Both the position numbers and the translations under genes were made by a program. From the NCBI RefSeq assembly GCF_000787775.1, contig NZ_BBPM01000005.1, positions 133,378 to 197,377 of the forward strand: a stretch of 64,000 bases of DNA. The letters run 5' to 3'. Source of the stretch: Streptacidiphilus carbonis (GTDB taxonomy: Bacteria > Actinomycetota > Actinomycetes > Streptomycetales > Streptomycetaceae). A model generated the notes under the pieces. That model ran no database searches, had not been told where the DNA came from, and saw only the letters and a list, made by a program, of their open reading frames with translations. Below are positions 24,879-34,556 of this stretch, in pieces (the first letter of the stretch is position 1; the number at the start of each line of letters is the position of its first letter).

Positions 24879-25471
24879 GTCCCGACCTCCGGGGAGGTCT
24901 CCCCGGAGGCCGGGAATGCGAACTGCCACACCGCCACCTGGCGCGCCTGGTCCGCGTCGTCAGGGCCGGCGTGCCGGTAGCGCGTCAGCAGCTGCTCCAT
25001 CTCCTCTGCCAGTGCGCGTAGTTGCGCCGGCGTGAGGGTGAGCTTGTGGCTGCTCATGCCGGTCGCGTCGCGCCACTGCGACGGCCAGCCGCTCTCCCGG
25101 TCGAGCCACTGCGTGTACTGCTCGTCGAACTCGCGGTGGTAGTCGCGCAGGACCCAGGCCAGCGCGGCGCCGGCGTCCGCGTCGTCCGCGAAGTCGCTCG
25201 GCGCCCAGGAGTGGGCGCTGGAGGCGGCCCGCCACAGGCGGCGCCGCCCGGCCCCCTGGCCGGTGTCCTCGACGAGGCCGACCTCGGCCATGCGGCGCAG
25301 GTGGTAGCTGGTCGCGCCGGTGTGGGTGCCCAGCTCGGCCGCCAGTGTGGTGGCCGTGGCGGGGCCGCCGCGGTGCAACTCGCCCAGCAACCGCGTGCGC
25401 AGCGGGTGGGCCAGGACTTTCACGGAGTCCGGGGTGAGTCTCTGTGCGGGGTCCGGGTCTTGGTGCGCCAT
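24875..25471 (-). CDS. ArsR-type winged-helix transcriptional regulator
   Basis: A 198-residue regulator. Residues 10-85 form the winged helix (LAHPLRTRLLGELHRGGPAT, then TGATSYHLRRMAEVGLVEDT as the recognition helix). The C-terminal 110 residues form a longer sensing region, as in actinobacterial helix-turn-helix proteins placed beside MFS genes. Start ATG at 25471. Three tandem 13-bp repeats lie immediately upstream and are the likely autoregulatory site. The expected partner gene downstream is reduced to a remnant. Confidence 0.88.
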   Translation of the reverse strand: MAHQDPDPAQRLTPDSVKVLAHPLRTRLLGELHRGGPATATTLAAELGTHTGATSYHLRRMAEVGLVEDTGQGAGRRRLWRAASSAHSWAPSDFADDADAGAALAWVLRDYHREFDEQYTQWLDRESGWPSQWRDATGMSSHKLTLTPAQLRALAEEMEQLLTRYRHAGPDDADQARQVAVWQFAFPASGETSPEVGT

Positions 25472-25483
25472 GAGTGCACACTA

Positions 25484-25888
<405 letters not shown>

Positions 25889-25921
25889 ACCGGCCCGAAC
25901 GACGCACCCTCTGGAGCGGAC

Positions 25922-26311
25922 ATGGACTACGGCATCACCGTCACCCTCGACACCCCCTTCCCCGAAGCGGTCGGCCTGGTCCGGGAGGCCCTGGCCGACC
26001 AGGGCTTCGGCGTCCTGACCGAGATCGACGTCCAGGCGACCCTGCGGGCCAAGCTCGGCGAGGAGATGGAGGACTACCTGATCCTCGGCGCCTGCAACCC
26101 GCCGCTGGCGCACCGGGCGCTCGCCGCCGACCGCCGCATCGGCCTGCTGCTGCCCTGCAACGTGGTCGTGCGCACCGCCGACGACCGCACGGTGGTGGAG
26201 GCGATGAACCCGCAGATCATGGTCCAGGTCACCGAAGAGCCCGAACTCGCCGCCGTCGCGGACGAAGCCACCGCCCGCCTGCACAAGGCACTGGCAGCCC
26301 TGGCCTCCTGA
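25922..26311 (+). CDS. DUF302 domain protein
   Basis: A 129-residue soluble protein of the DUF302 family, containing the LVREALADQGFGVLTEIDVQ block and the LGACNPPLAHRALAADRRIG block (residues 54-73), which holds the family's conserved Cys (Cys58) and Pro pair. DUF302 proteins are often found beside CsoR-like regulators, rhodaneses and sulfur or metal genes, and are thought to handle sulfur or metal species, though no activity is proven. It is almost certainly co-transcribed with the CstR-like gene. Confidence 0.87.
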   Translation: MDYGITVTLDTPFPEAVGLVREALADQGFGVLTEIDVQATLRAKLGEEMEDYLILGACNPPLAHRALAADRRIGLLLPCNVVVRTADDRTVVEAMNPQIMVQVTEEPELAAVADEATARLHKALAALAS

Positions 26312-26397
26312 CGATCCGACCGCAGCACCGCAAGGACCCTTAGGGCCGGACTCTCAGGTCCGACCCGGCCGGTCCCTGCCCTCGCATGCCCTTTTGC

Positions 26398-26413
26398 ATA
26401 CCCCCCTAGGTAT
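26398..26413. promoter_or_regulatory. CsoR/CstR-type operator 2
   Basis: ATACCCCCCTAGGTAT, 33 bp before the MMPL start codon. Its outer ATACC and GGTAT halves match operator 1, with one pair mismatched, so the same repressor could bind here and place the transporter in its regulon. Confidence 0.62.
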
Positions 26414-26445
26414 TTTTTCGGTCCTGGCCCGACAAGGAGCTTCCG

Positions 26446-28635
26446 TTGAACCGTCCCGAATCCGTCCTCACCGACAGCCCACCCGCACCGGTCGCGACCG
26501 CCCGGCCAGGAGCGCTCGGACGCCTGGGCGTGTGGTCCGTGCACCACGTGCGGACCGTGCTGGTCGGCTGGCTGCTGGTGGTCATCGCCTTGGGCGCCTT
26601 CGCCCCGCAGGTCACCTCCGCACTGTCCGGTGCCGGCTGGCAGGCCAACGGCTCCGACTCCGTCAAGGTCCGCCAACTCGCCCAGCAGCACTTCGCCGGC
26701 AACGCCTCCTCCGCCCTGCAGATCGTCGTCAGCTCGGACCGGCCGGTCAGCGACCCGGCCGTCCAGCAGGTCATCGCCAAGGCCGAGAAGCTGGCCGCCG
26801 CGGACCCGCGGGTGTCCACCGTGATCGGGCCGCAGCCCGGTGCCACCATCAGCCGCGACGGCCGCACCGCCATCCTGCTGGCCGGTGCCAAGGCCGGCCC
26901 CGATGACATGGTCCGCGCCGCCGACGCGCTCAAGGGACCGCTGGCCGCCCTGGCCACCGACGGCACCACCGTGCACGCCACCGGCGCCTCCGTGCTGTGG
27001 AGCGACTTCAACACCGCCAACCACGACGCGATGATGAAATCCGAGTTCATGTCCTGGCCGGTCACCCTGGCGATCCTGGTGCTGGCCTTCGGCTCGCTGG
27101 TCGCCGCCGGGCTGCCGCTGCTGCTCACCATGGCCGGCCTGGCCGCCTCCGCCGGATCGCTGGTGCTGATCGGCCATCTGTTCCCGGTATCGGTCTGGGC
27201 GATGAACTTCGCCATGATGTTCGCCCTGGCCCTGGGCATCGACTACGCGCTCTTCCTGGTGGTCCGCTTCCGCGCGGCCCGCAGCGGACCTGCCGGACCT
27301 GATCGAGCTGATCTACCTGCTCCGAGCACCGCGCAGGCGGTGGCCGAGACCATGGACACCGCCGGCAAGGCCGTCCTGCTGTCCGGCGCCACCGTACTGA
27401 TCAGCCTGTCCGCGGTGATGCTGGTGCCCTCCCCGGCCTTCCGGTCGATGGCCGGCGGCATCATGCTCGCGGTGCTGTTCGTGCTGGCCGCCACGCTGAC
27501 CCTGCTGCCCGCCGTCCTGGGCAAGCTCGGCCACCGCGTCGACGCCCTCGCGCTGCCCCGGTTCCGCTCCGGCGGCCACCGCTCAGCGCGCTTCGCCGCC
27601 TGGGGCGAGCGCTTGTGGAAGCACCCGCTGCGCTACGGCGCCGTCGCCCTCGCCGTCCTGCTGGCCCTGGCCGCACCGGTGATCGGCCTGCGCACCGCCA
27701 TGCCGTCCATCACGGTCATCCCCGCCACGGACAGCGCACGGGCCGGCTACACCACCGTCCAGCAGGCCTTCGGCCCCGGCGCCCCCGGCACCCTGCAGAT
27801 CATCACCCCCACCGCCCGGGCCGCCGACGCCGCCGCCAGGACGGGTGCCACCCCCGGCATCGCCGCCGTCATGCCCGCCCAGTCCGCCGCCGACGGCTCC
27901 GACTGGTCGATGATCCAGGCCGTGCCCACCGTCGACCCCTCCAGCCCGCAACTGAAGGCGACCGTGACCGCACTGCGCTCCGAACTGCCCGCCGGCAGTC
28001 TGGTGGGCGGCGCGGCCGTGGAGAACCTCGACCTGCAGCATGTGCTCGACCAGAAGACCCCCCTGGTCATCGGCGTCGTGCTGGCTCTCGGCTTCGTGCT
28101 GCTGCTCATCGCCCTGCAGGCACCGCTGATCGCCGCCCTCGGCACCCTGGCCAGCCTGCTGTCCACCGGCGCCGCGTTCGGCACCGCCCGGCTGATCTTC
28201 CAGGACGGCCACGGCGCGGGCCTGTTGGGGTTCCACTCCCAGGGCTTCCTGGACGGCTGGGCCCCGGTGTTCTTCTTCGCCATGATCTTCGCCATCGCGA
28301 TGGACTACACCGTCTTCCTGCTCGCCTCCGCCAAGGAGCACTACGAACGCAGCCACGACCCGCGCCAGGCCATGGTCGGCGCACTGGCCCACTCGGGACG
28401 GGTGGTCTTCGCCGCCGCCGCGGTCATGGTCGCGGTGTTCTTCACCTTCGCCCTGTCGGGCCCGCTGCCGCCCAAGGAGATGGGCATCGTCCTGGGCGTC
28501 GCCGTCCTGCTCGACGCCGCCCTGGTCCGCCTGGTCCTGCTCCCGGTCATGCTCCGCCTCACCGGCCATGCCGCCTGGCACACGCCCGCCTGGCTGCGCA
28601 GGATCCTGCCCGACATCACCTTCTCCCACGGCTGA
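26446..28635 (+). CDS. MMPL/RND-type membrane transporter
   Basis: A 729-residue transporter of the actinobacterial MMPL type with 11-12 membrane helices and two large extracytoplasmic domains (about residues 65-190 and 425-530). NFAMMFALALGIDYALFLVV and FAMIFAIAMDYTVFLLASA are the two proton-relay helices with the Asp-Tyr pairs typical of this family. The start codon is TTG at 26446, supported by AAGGAG eight bases upstream. MMPL proteins usually export lipids or hydrophobic molecules, and the substrate here is unknown. The operator in front of it ties it to the CstR-like regulator, an unusual partner for an MMPL protein. Confidence 0.9.
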   Translation: MNRPESVLTDSPPAPVATARPGALGRLGVWSVHHVRTVLVGWLLVVIALGAFAPQVTSALSGAGWQANGSDSVKVRQLAQQHFAGNASSALQIVVSSDRPVSDPAVQQVIAKAEKLAAADPRVSTVIGPQPGATISRDGRTAILLAGAKAGPDDMVRAADALKGPLAALATDGTTVHATGASVLWSDFNTANHDAMMKSEFMSWPVTLAILVLAFGSLVAAGLPLLLTMAGLAASAGSLVLIGHLFPVSVWAMNFAMMFALALGIDYALFLVVRFRAARSGPAGPDRADLPAPSTAQAVAETMDTAGKAVLLSGATVLISLSAVMLVPSPAFRSMAGGIMLAVLFVLAATLTLLPAVLGKLGHRVDALALPRFRSGGHRSARFAAWGERLWKHPLRYGAVALAVLLALAAPVIGLRTAMPSITVIPATDSARAGYTTVQQAFGPGAPGTLQIITPTARAADAAARTGATPGIAAVMPAQSAADGSDWSMIQAVPTVDPSSPQLKATVTALRSELPAGSLVGGAAVENLDLQHVLDQKTPLVIGVVLALGFVLLLIALQAPLIAALGTLASLLSTGAAFGTARLIFQDGHGAGLLGFHSQGFLDGWAPVFFFAMIFAIAMDYTVFLLASAKEHYERSHDPRQAMVGALAHSGRVVFAAAAVMVAVFFTFALSGPLPPKEMGIVLGVAVLLDAALVRLVLLPVMLRLTGHAAWHTPAWLRRILPDITFSHG

Positions 28636-28657
28636 CCCCCGACCGGGGGCCTCAGCC
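28630..28657. terminator. Hairpin between convergent genes
   Basis: GGCTGA and TCAGCC arms with an inner CCCCC/GGGGG stem, overlapping the stop codons of the MMPL gene and the convergent lipoprotein gene. Confidence 0.5.
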
Positions 28658-29083
28658 GGCGGTGATGAGCACGGTTGCCGTGAAGGTGCGCTGGGCGGGT
28701 GTGCAGAGCAGGGCCTCACCGCAGGTGGTGCGGGTCGCGGTGAGGGTGGCGCGTCCGGTCGTCCGTGCCTGGAATCGGGCGGTCACGGTGCCGCAGCCCT
28801 GGCCCGGGACGCAGCCGGGGGCGGGCGAGGTGAGGGCGGTTCCGAGCGGCTGGAGCGCGTCCGGCGCGGAGCTGCGGGGCCCGGACCAGTACGTGCTGTG
28901 CAGCACCAGGTCCACGGTGCCCCCGGCGGGGATCGTGACGGTGCGGCCCGAGGACCGGTCGTCCAGGGTGACCGTCGGCGCGGCGGTCGGCGCGGTGTGG
29001 GTGCCGGTGCCCGCGGAACCGCATCCGGCCGGGCCCAGGAGGGCGGTGATCAGCAGTAGGGTGGCCGGTGCTCGCGGGCGCAT
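28652..29083 (-). CDS. Exported protein, possible lipoprotein
   Basis: A 143-residue protein with a short hydrophobic N-terminus ending LLGPAGC. Cys21 could be lipidated, although Pro at the -3 position makes the lipobox imperfect. The mature domain, beginning about residue 38, is a beta-rich Ig-like fold (VTLDDRSSGRTVTIPAGGTV) with four further cysteines, and it somewhat resembles chagasin-like protease inhibitors. That similarity is weak. It stands downstream of the HEWHE protein gene, separated by a strong hairpin, so they are probably transcribed separately. Confidence 0.7.
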   Translation of the reverse strand: MRPRAPATLLLITALLGPAGCGSAGTGTHTAPTAAPTVTLDDRSSGRTVTIPAGGTVDLVLHSTYWSGPRSSAPDALQPLGTALTSPAPGCVPGQGCGTVTARFQARTTGRATLTATRTTCGEALLCTPAQRTFTATVLITAG

Positions 29084-29119
29084 GCTCGGTTCCTTCCGAC
29101 GCAGGTGCCCATGGGACGG

Positions 29120-29154
29120 CTCCGCCCCGGGAGGGGTTCCCTCCCGGGGCGGAG
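29120..29154 (-). terminator. Perfect 16-bp hairpin after the HEWHE protein gene
   Basis: Arms 29120-29135 and 29139-29154 (CTCCGCCCCGGGAGGG and its complement) with a 3-base loop, 34 bp downstream of the stop codon of the 29188-31116 gene. Confidence 0.8.
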
Positions 29155-29187
29155 TACCGAAATCTGATCAGGGATCAGGGATCAGGT

Positions 29188-31116
29188 TCAGGAGACGTTG
29201 ATCGCCGTGTCGTCGATCACGAAGCTGGTCTGCAGCGAGGAGTCCTCGGTCCCGGTGAACTTGAGGGTGACCGTCTGCCCGGCGTAGCCGGACAGGTTGA
29301 GGGACTTCAGGCTGTAGCCGCTGTTCTTGTTGAGGTTGGAGTAGGTGGCGACGGTCGTGCTGCCGACCTGCACCTTGAGAGTGTCGTAGGCGCTGGTGGT
29401 CGTCGTCTCGGCGGTGTCGATGTGGAGGTAGAAGCTCAGCGTGGCGGTGCTGCAGCCGGCCGGCACGGTGACCGACTGGGACAGCGTGTCGGTGTGGGTG
29501 CTGCCGTAGCCGTCCAGCCAGGCCTTCCAGCTGCCCGAGTGCGCGGGCTGGCTGCTGGAGTTGTCGATGACGCCGGACGAGGCGGTCCACGGGGCGGCGG
29601 AGCCGGTCTCGAAGCCGGGGTTGCCGAGCAGCTGGCCGGCGGTGCAGCCGCCGCCACCACCGGAGCCGGAGACGGTCCAGCTGAAGCTGGTGCTGCCGCT
29701 GGCGTTGGTGCTGTCCTTGGCCGTCACGGTCACCGAAGAGGTACCCGCGGTGGTCGGGGTGCCGGAGATCAGACCGGTGGAGGAGATCGACAGGCCCGCC
29801 GGGAGGCCGGTGGCGCTGTAGGTCAGGGTCTGGCCGGAGGCCGAGTCACTGGCGCTGATCTGCAGCGAGGCCGCGGTGCCGACGGTGCCGGACTGGCTGC
29901 CGGGGTTGGTCACGCTGACCGTGTTGCCGGTCGAGCCGCCGCCGACGATCGGGTGCGAGATGGCGCAGGCGTTGGTGTCGTTGGACCAGCTGGCCTGCTC
30001 GGAGAAGGTGCCGGTGCCCATGGTGACCCTGGCGGCACCGCCGGTGGTGCCCGGGGCGATCCAGGCGCACTCGTCGGAGTTCTCCTGGCCGTTGTAGGAG
30101 CTGCCGGTGTTGTTGGTCCAGCCCCCGGCCGGGTTCTGGTCCGACATCATCTCGTGCCACTCATGACCCAGCGTCATGGTCCAGCCGTCCAGGGTGCCCG
30201 GCGAGGTCACGAAGCCCACGCCGCAGCCCGAACCGGAGTCCATGTTGTAGGGCTGGTTGCTGAAGGCGATGTCGCCGTAGTTGGAGGCCACCGCCCCGCC
30301 GGTGAGCGTGGAGTCGCCGTTGTAGTCGTGCCAGGCGCAGTACTGGCCCTGGTAGCTGTCCGGGTTGGTCCCGTGCGGCGAAAGGATCACGTAGTAGGCG
30401 TCCCGGTTGGCCGCGGCGGTGGTGTTGCCGAAGTGCGCGGCCGCGTTGACGGCTTCCACACCGAGCTGATGGCCGCTGGCGGCGCTGGGGGACGCGCCGG
30501 CGTTGTCGTACCAGACGCCGGCCAGTACGCCGCCGCTCTGGTACGGGACGAAGTTGGCGTTGGAGGGGCAACTGGTGGCGCCGGTAGCCACGTTGGGCCC
30601 GTCGCACCACTGGGTCAGGTCGGCGGACCACAGTTCGTTGCCGGTGCCGATGCCCTTGAACATCTCCTGGGCGACCGGCGCTGCGCCGTCCGCGTCGCCG
30701 GAGAAGGTGGCGTCCCCGCTGCTGTTGGTGGACTGGGTGCCCCACTGGGAGCCGTAGAACACCAGGTAGACCTTGGAGTGGCCGCTCTGGACGCCGATGC
30801 CGTCGATACCGCCGCCGTAGGACAGCGTCTCGGGGCCGGTGGCGGCGTTCGGCGTGGCCTGGGAGGCGGCCCAGCTCTTCATCTTCGTGTTCTGTGCGAT
30901 GGTCGGCACCACACCGTGCCGGTAGGAGTGCTGGTAGGCCGGGCTGTAGGGGTCGGCCACCGAGTGGTTCTGCGACGACTGTGCCTGCGGCGCCGGTGTG
31001 GAGGCGACCGCCTGGGGTGCGGCGGCGGCGACGAGCGCGCCGGTGAGGAGGGAGAGCGACGCGAGCCCGGTCAGGGCGGCGCGTAGCCTACGACGAGGTG
31101 CCTGGGACGAACCCAT
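29188..31116 (-). CDS. Secreted modular protein with HEWHE metal motif, Ig-like domain and C-terminal sandwich
   Basis: A 642-residue exported protein. The Sec signal peptide spans about residues 1-40. Residues 95-380 form a catalytic-like domain with [10 protein letters not shown], where His318, His321 and Glu322 lie in a zinc-metallopeptidase-like HExxH-type arrangement written HEWHE. An Ig-like putative binding domain ([20 protein letters not shown], about residues 397-495) follows a Gly/Ser linker. The last 145 residues are a beta-sandwich starting [10 protein letters not shown], typical of carbohydrate- or cell-surface-binding modules. It resembles actinobacterial proteins with distant similarity to plant phosphate-induced protein 1, so a peptidase activity is only inferred. 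Confidence 0.82.
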   Translation of the reverse strand: MGSSQAPRRRLRAALTGLASLSLLTGALVAAAAPQAVASTPAPQAQSSQNHSVADPYSPAYQHSYRHGVVPTIAQNTKMKSWAASQATPNAATGPETLSYGGGIDGIGVQSGHSKVYLVFYGSQWGTQSTNSSGDATFSGDADGAAPVAQEMFKGIGTGNELWSADLTQWCDGPNVATGATSCPSNANFVPYQSGGVLAGVWYDNAGASPSAASGHQLGVEAVNAAAHFGNTTAAANRDAYYVILSPHGTNPDSYQGQYCAWHDYNGDSTLTGGAVASNYGDIAFSNQPYNMDSGSGCGVGFVTSPGTLDGWTMTLGHEWHEMMSDQNPAGGWTNNTGSSYNGQENSDECAWIAPGTTGGAARVTMGTGTFSEQASWSNDTNACAISHPIVGGGSTGNTVSVTNPGSQSGTVGTAASLQISASDSASGQTLTYSATGLPAGLSISSTGLISGTPTTAGTSSVTVTAKDSTNASGSTSFSWTVSGSGGGGGCTAGQLLGNPGFETGSAAPWTASSGVIDNSSSQPAHSGSWKAWLDGYGSTHTDTLSQSVTVPAGCSTATLSFYLHIDTAETTTTSAYDTLKVQVGSTTVATYSNLNKNSGYSLKSLNLSGYAGQTVTLKFTGTEDSSLQTSFVIDDTAINVS

Positions 31117-31375
31117 GGTGGGGGTTTCCTCTCATGCCGATGGCGTGAGCGCCGGTGGGCGTCACGAGATCAGGTGCATGTACGGGGAAGTGCCGAAAGT
31201 GACACCACGTCAAGTGGTGCACAGGGGCTGACGCGCAGAAGCAAAGCAGACTTGATGAAGACAGGTCAACACCCTGGATGGCCATGAAATATCGGGCCAA
31301 ACCCTAAGAACTGACTAAGGTTCCAGCTCCGGGCACCCGGACCGGCCATAGGGGGCTCAGATTTCCGTCCAAGCG
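31117..31375. other. Promoter-type region of the secreted HEWHE protein gene
   Basis: An AT-richer stretch with no gene. It contains the probable promoter of the gene starting at 31116, but clear -35/-10 boxes could not be assigned. Confidence 0.5.
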
Positions 31376-31546
31376 ATGGCAAAGAGTTTGCACAGCGGGC
31401 ACTCAGGGTCGTCCGCTGCCGGACTGGCCATCGTGCACCGCCTGGTCACCTCCGACGGCGGCACTGCCCGGCTGCAGGACACCCCCGGCGGCGGCCTGAC
31501 CGTGGTGCTGGAACTGCCGACGCCGGTGCGGCCCGGCCCGGCCTGA
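31376..31546 (+). pseudogene. C-terminal remnant of a sensor histidine kinase
   Basis: A 56-codon open frame from ATG at 31376 reads GHSGSSAAGLAIVHRLVTSD, then GGTARLQDTPGGGLTVVLEL. This is the G2 box and last strands of a histidine-kinase ATPase domain (usual form GxGLGLAIV...HGG...GxGxxFxxxLP), with the glycines of the G2 box damaged. No upstream kinase domain is present. It is a decayed fragment and not likely to be functional. Confidence 0.6.
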
Positions 31547-31591
31547 TCCCCGTCGGCGCTCTCCCCCGGCGCGGGAGCCGTCAGCGCCCGG

Positions 31592-32293
31592 TCACACTCC
31601 GGCTTGCAGACGCAGGCCCGCCAGGGTCAGCTCCAGGGCGGAGCGGAACTGGTCGACGTCGTCGTGACCGTCGAACTCGTCGACGATCTCGTGCACGAAC
31701 GGGAACTCTTCGGGGTCGAGCTCCCGCCACGTCTGGGCATAGCGGCCGAGGAGCTCGTCGCGGTCCACGGCGCCGTCCAGGACCTCCTGGGGCGGCTCCT
31801 GCCCCAGGTCGACGGCGGAGCCGACGACGACCCCCACGATCGCGGACACCGCATGGAACCGCTGGCGCGCGCTGAGATCGAGTCGAAGGGTCTGCTGGCC
31901 GAGCCTTTCGTACAGGCGCAGGGAGTTGTTCTGGGCACCGCTGTTGCGCATGAAGTAGGCGCCCAGCCAGGGCCGCTCCACGATCGCCTCGAACAGCGTC
32001 ACGGCCATCGCGCGAAGGGCGTCGATCGGGTCGTCGCCGGCCGGGAGCGCTTCGACGTCAGCCAGTACCGCGCCGATCACGTGGTCGGTGGCGCGGTCGA
32101 GCAGTTCGTCCTTGCTCGCGACGTACCAGTAGATGCTGGCGACGCCGCCGCCGAGGCGCTGGGCCAGCGCCCGGAACGTCAGCGCCGGAGCCCCGGCCTC
32201 GTCGAGCAGGGCCACTGCCTCGGTGAGCACGGACTCCATCGAGTGCGAGGCCCGTCGACGTCCCTCGCTCGAACGGTTCTGCAGCTGTCCCAT
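31592..32293 (-). CDS. TetR/AcrR-family transcriptional regulator
   Basis: A 233-residue repressor. Residues 20-68 form the TetR helix-turn-helix (EAVALLDEAGAPALTFRALA, then GGVASIYWYVASKDELLDRA). The C-terminal domain is of the TetR_C (class tetracycline-type) helical kind. It is divergent from an MFS efflux gene across 95 bp that contains a strong dyad, so it most likely represses that pump and itself. The inducer is unknown. Confidence 0.9.
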   Translation of the reverse strand: MGQLQNRSSEGRRRASHSMESVLTEAVALLDEAGAPALTFRALAQRLGGGVASIYWYVASKDELLDRATDHVIGAVLADVEALPAGDDPIDALRAMAVTLFEAIVERPWLGAYFMRNSGAQNNSLRLYERLGQQTLRLDLSARQRFHAVSAIVGVVVGSAVDLGQEPPQEVLDGAVDRDELLGRYAQTWRELDPEEFPFVHEIVDEFDGHDDVDQFRSALELTLAGLRLQAGV

Positions 32294-32341
32294 GGCTCAC
32301 ATTCCATCACATCTTGCGGTTCATCGAACGCTGTTCTATCG

Positions 32342-32360
32342 TATCGTACGTCGTTCGATA
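32342..32360. promoter_or_regulatory. TetR-type operator between divergent genes
   Basis: TATCGTACGTCGTTCGATA, a 19-bp dyad matching in eight of nine pairs around a central T. It is 49 bp from the TetR start and 29 bp from the MFS start. Further CGAACG half-sites lie on either side (32325-32330, 32363-32368). Confidence 0.65.
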
Positions 32361-32388
32361 ACCGAACGCCGTACGATCGGAGGCCGCC

Positions 32389-33903
32389 ATGACCACCACC
32401 CCACCCCAGACCCCGTCCCGCACCTATCCGTCGCTGCGGGCGGCATGGATCCCCCTTGCCGCCCTCTGCCTGGCCTTCTTCGTCGAGATGGTCGACAACA
32501 CCCTGCTGTCGATCGCGCTGCCCACGATCGGCCGCGATCTCGGCAGTGGGACCACCGCGCTGCAGTGGGTCACCGGGGCGTACTCGCTGACCTTCGGCGG
32601 CCTGCTGCTGACCGCCGGGTCGATGGCCGACCGGCTCGGCCGCCGCCGGGTGCTGCTGGTCGGACTCGCCGTGTTCGGTTCGCTGAGCCTGTGCGTCGTC
32701 CTCGTCACCACGGCAGGTGAGCTCATCGCCCTGCGGGCCGCACTCGGCATAGCCGCGGCGGCCATGGCTCCGATCACCAACTCGCTGGTCTTCCGCCTGT
32801 TCGACGACAAGGCCCTGCAGATGCGGGCCATGACCGTGATGATCATCGTCGGCATGTCCGGCTTCGTCCTCGGACCCCTGCTCGGCGGCACCGCTCTGGC
32901 CCATGTGCGGTGGCAGTGGCTCCTGGTCGTCAACGCCCCGATCGCGGTGATCGCCTGCATCGGGGTCCGGCTCGGCGTGGCCGCCGACCGGAAGGAGGAC
33001 CTGACCACCGACGCGCTCGACCTGCCGGGCGCCGCCCTGAGCATCAGCACCATCGGACTCGCCTGCTACTCGCTGACCAGCGGTGTCGAGCACGGGTGGC
33101 TCTCCGTGACCACCCTCGCCTCGATCGCGGGCGCCGTCGCGGCCGCGATCGCGTTCATACGCCACGAGCACCGCACAGAGGCACCCATGCTGGACCTGCG
33201 GCTCTTCACCGACGGCACGGTCCGCGGCGCCGCCATCGCGCAGGTCGGGACATCCATCGCGATGGCCGGCGTGATGTTCGGACTGATCCTCCACTTCCAG
33301 TACGCCTACGGGTGGAGCCCGGTGCGGGCCGGCCTGGCCAATCTGCCGATCATCGTGACGATGATCGGCGCGACCCCCCTCTCCGAATGGCTCGCGCGCC
33401 GCTTCGGCCACCGCGTCGCCTGCCTGGTCGGCGCTGTCTGCCTGGCCGGCTCGCTGGCAGGCCTGTCCTGGGCCGTCGACCACGGGTACGCAGCCATCGC
33501 CGTCTGCATGGTGCTGATGACCGTGGGACTGCGCACCGTGATGACGATCTGCGCGGTCGCCCTCGTCAGCGCGATGCCCGGGAACCGCACCTCCATCGGC
33601 GCGGCCCTCAACGACACCGCCCAGGAGGTCGGCTCCAGCGTCGGCACCGCCGTGGTCGGCACCCTGATCGCGGCGCTGGTCACCACCCGGCTCCCGGCCG
33701 GCACCTGGAGCAGCGACCTCGTCGCCTCCTTCTTCCACGGCGAACGAGTCACCTACGCGCTGCTCGCAGTCGTCGTCGGACTGGTCGCGGCGGGCGGCGC
33801 GCTGAGCCTCACCGACTCCCACACCGTCGAGGAGCCCGCCGGCGAAGAACAGGACGGCGAAGAACACGCCGGCGAGGAACCCGCGATGGAAGAAGCCGTC
33901 TGA
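32389..33903 (+). CDS. MFS drug efflux transporter, DHA2 (14-helix, EmrB/QacA) family
   Basis: A 504-residue transporter with 14 predicted membrane helices. FFVEMVDNTLLSIALPTIGR (helix 1) and LLLTAGSMADRLGRRRVLLV (helix 2-3 loop, motif A) are DHA2 landmarks, and GPLLGG after helix 5 is motif C of antiporters. It would expel drugs using the proton gradient. The C-terminus (from residue 480) is an acidic repeat of Glu-Glu-Pro/Gly-Glu-Glu units. Start ATG at 32389 follows GGAGG. Paired with the divergent TetR gene. Confidence 0.92.
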   Translation: MTTTPPQTPSRTYPSLRAAWIPLAALCLAFFVEMVDNTLLSIALPTIGRDLGSGTTALQWVTGAYSLTFGGLLLTAGSMADRLGRRRVLLVGLAVFGSLSLCVVLVTTAGELIALRAALGIAAAAMAPITNSLVFRLFDDKALQMRAMTVMIIVGMSGFVLGPLLGGTALAHVRWQWLLVVNAPIAVIACIGVRLGVAADRKEDLTTDALDLPGAALSISTIGLACYSLTSGVEHGWLSVTTLASIAGAVAAAIAFIRHEHRTEAPMLDLRLFTDGTVRGAAIAQVGTSIAMAGVMFGLILHFQYAYGWSPVRAGLANLPIIVTMIGATPLSEWLARRFGHRVACLVGAVCLAGSLAGLSWAVDHGYAAIAVCMVLMTVGLRTVMTICAVALVSAMPGNRTSIGAALNDTAQEVGSSVGTAVVGTLIAALVTTRLPAGTWSSDLVASFFHGERVTYALLAVVVGLVAAGGALSLTDSHTVEEPAGEEQDGEEHAGEEPAMEEAV

Positions 33904-33961
33904 CGCCGCCGTCGTCAGAAAACCGGGTGGCCGTGCGGTGGTACGTGGGTAAGGTCGGGCA

Positions 33962-34462
33962 ATGCCCGAGTTGACGCGGCTTCACGCCGACCATGCCGCA
34001 GCGGTCCTGGCCTTCGAGCTGGAGAACCGCGGCTACTTCGCCACCTCCGTCTCCGACCGCGGCGACGACTTCTTCGACCGGTTCACCGACCGGTACCAGA
34101 CCCTGCTGGCCGAGCAGGAGTCCGGGGACTGCGCCTTCTATCTGCTCGTGGCCGAGGACGGCTCGGTACTCGGCAGGTTCAACCTCTACCGCATCGAGGA
34201 CCACACCGCGGATCTCGGCTACCGGGTCGCCCAGCACGTCGCCGGCCACGGCGTGGCGACCGCGACCGTCCTGGAGCTGTGCCGGCTGGCGGCGGCCCGG
34301 CACGGTCTGCGTACGCTGCGGGCCGCCGCTGCCCACCGGAACGCCCCCTCCCGGAAGGTGCTGGCCAAGGCCGGGTTCGTCCCCGTCGGCCCCGCCGAAC
34401 CGGCCCACCTCGGCGGCGAACCGGGCACCTGGTACGAGTGCGACCTGGTACACCCCCGGTGA
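33962..34462 (+). CDS. GNAT-family acetyltransferase (ribosomal-protein-alanine acetyltransferase-like)
   Basis: A 166-residue N-acetyltransferase of the RimJ/RimL-like GNAT kind. The acetyl-CoA site is near YRVAQHVAGHGVATATVLEL (about residues 87-106), where the usual Q/RxxGxG/A loop reads VAGHGVA. Later blocks AAAAHRNAPSRKVLAKAGFV match motif B. The start at 33962 has only weak upstream purines. The target is unknown. It is followed by an MBL gene after a 94-bp gap. Confidence 0.85.
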   Translation: MPELTRLHADHAAAVLAFELENRGYFATSVSDRGDDFFDRFTDRYQTLLAEQESGDCAFYLLVAEDGSVLGRFNLYRIEDHTADLGYRVAQHVAGHGVATATVLELCRLAAARHGLRTLRAAAAHRNAPSRKVLAKAGFVPVGPAEPAHLGGEPGTWYECDLVHPR

Positions 34463-34556
34463 ACCCGCCCAGCGCGCCTGCTTCGGGAGACGCCGACCAG
34501 GGCCCACTGTTGATGCCGGGTCGTCACACGGCGGGGATGTGGAGGGGCAGGTTCTG

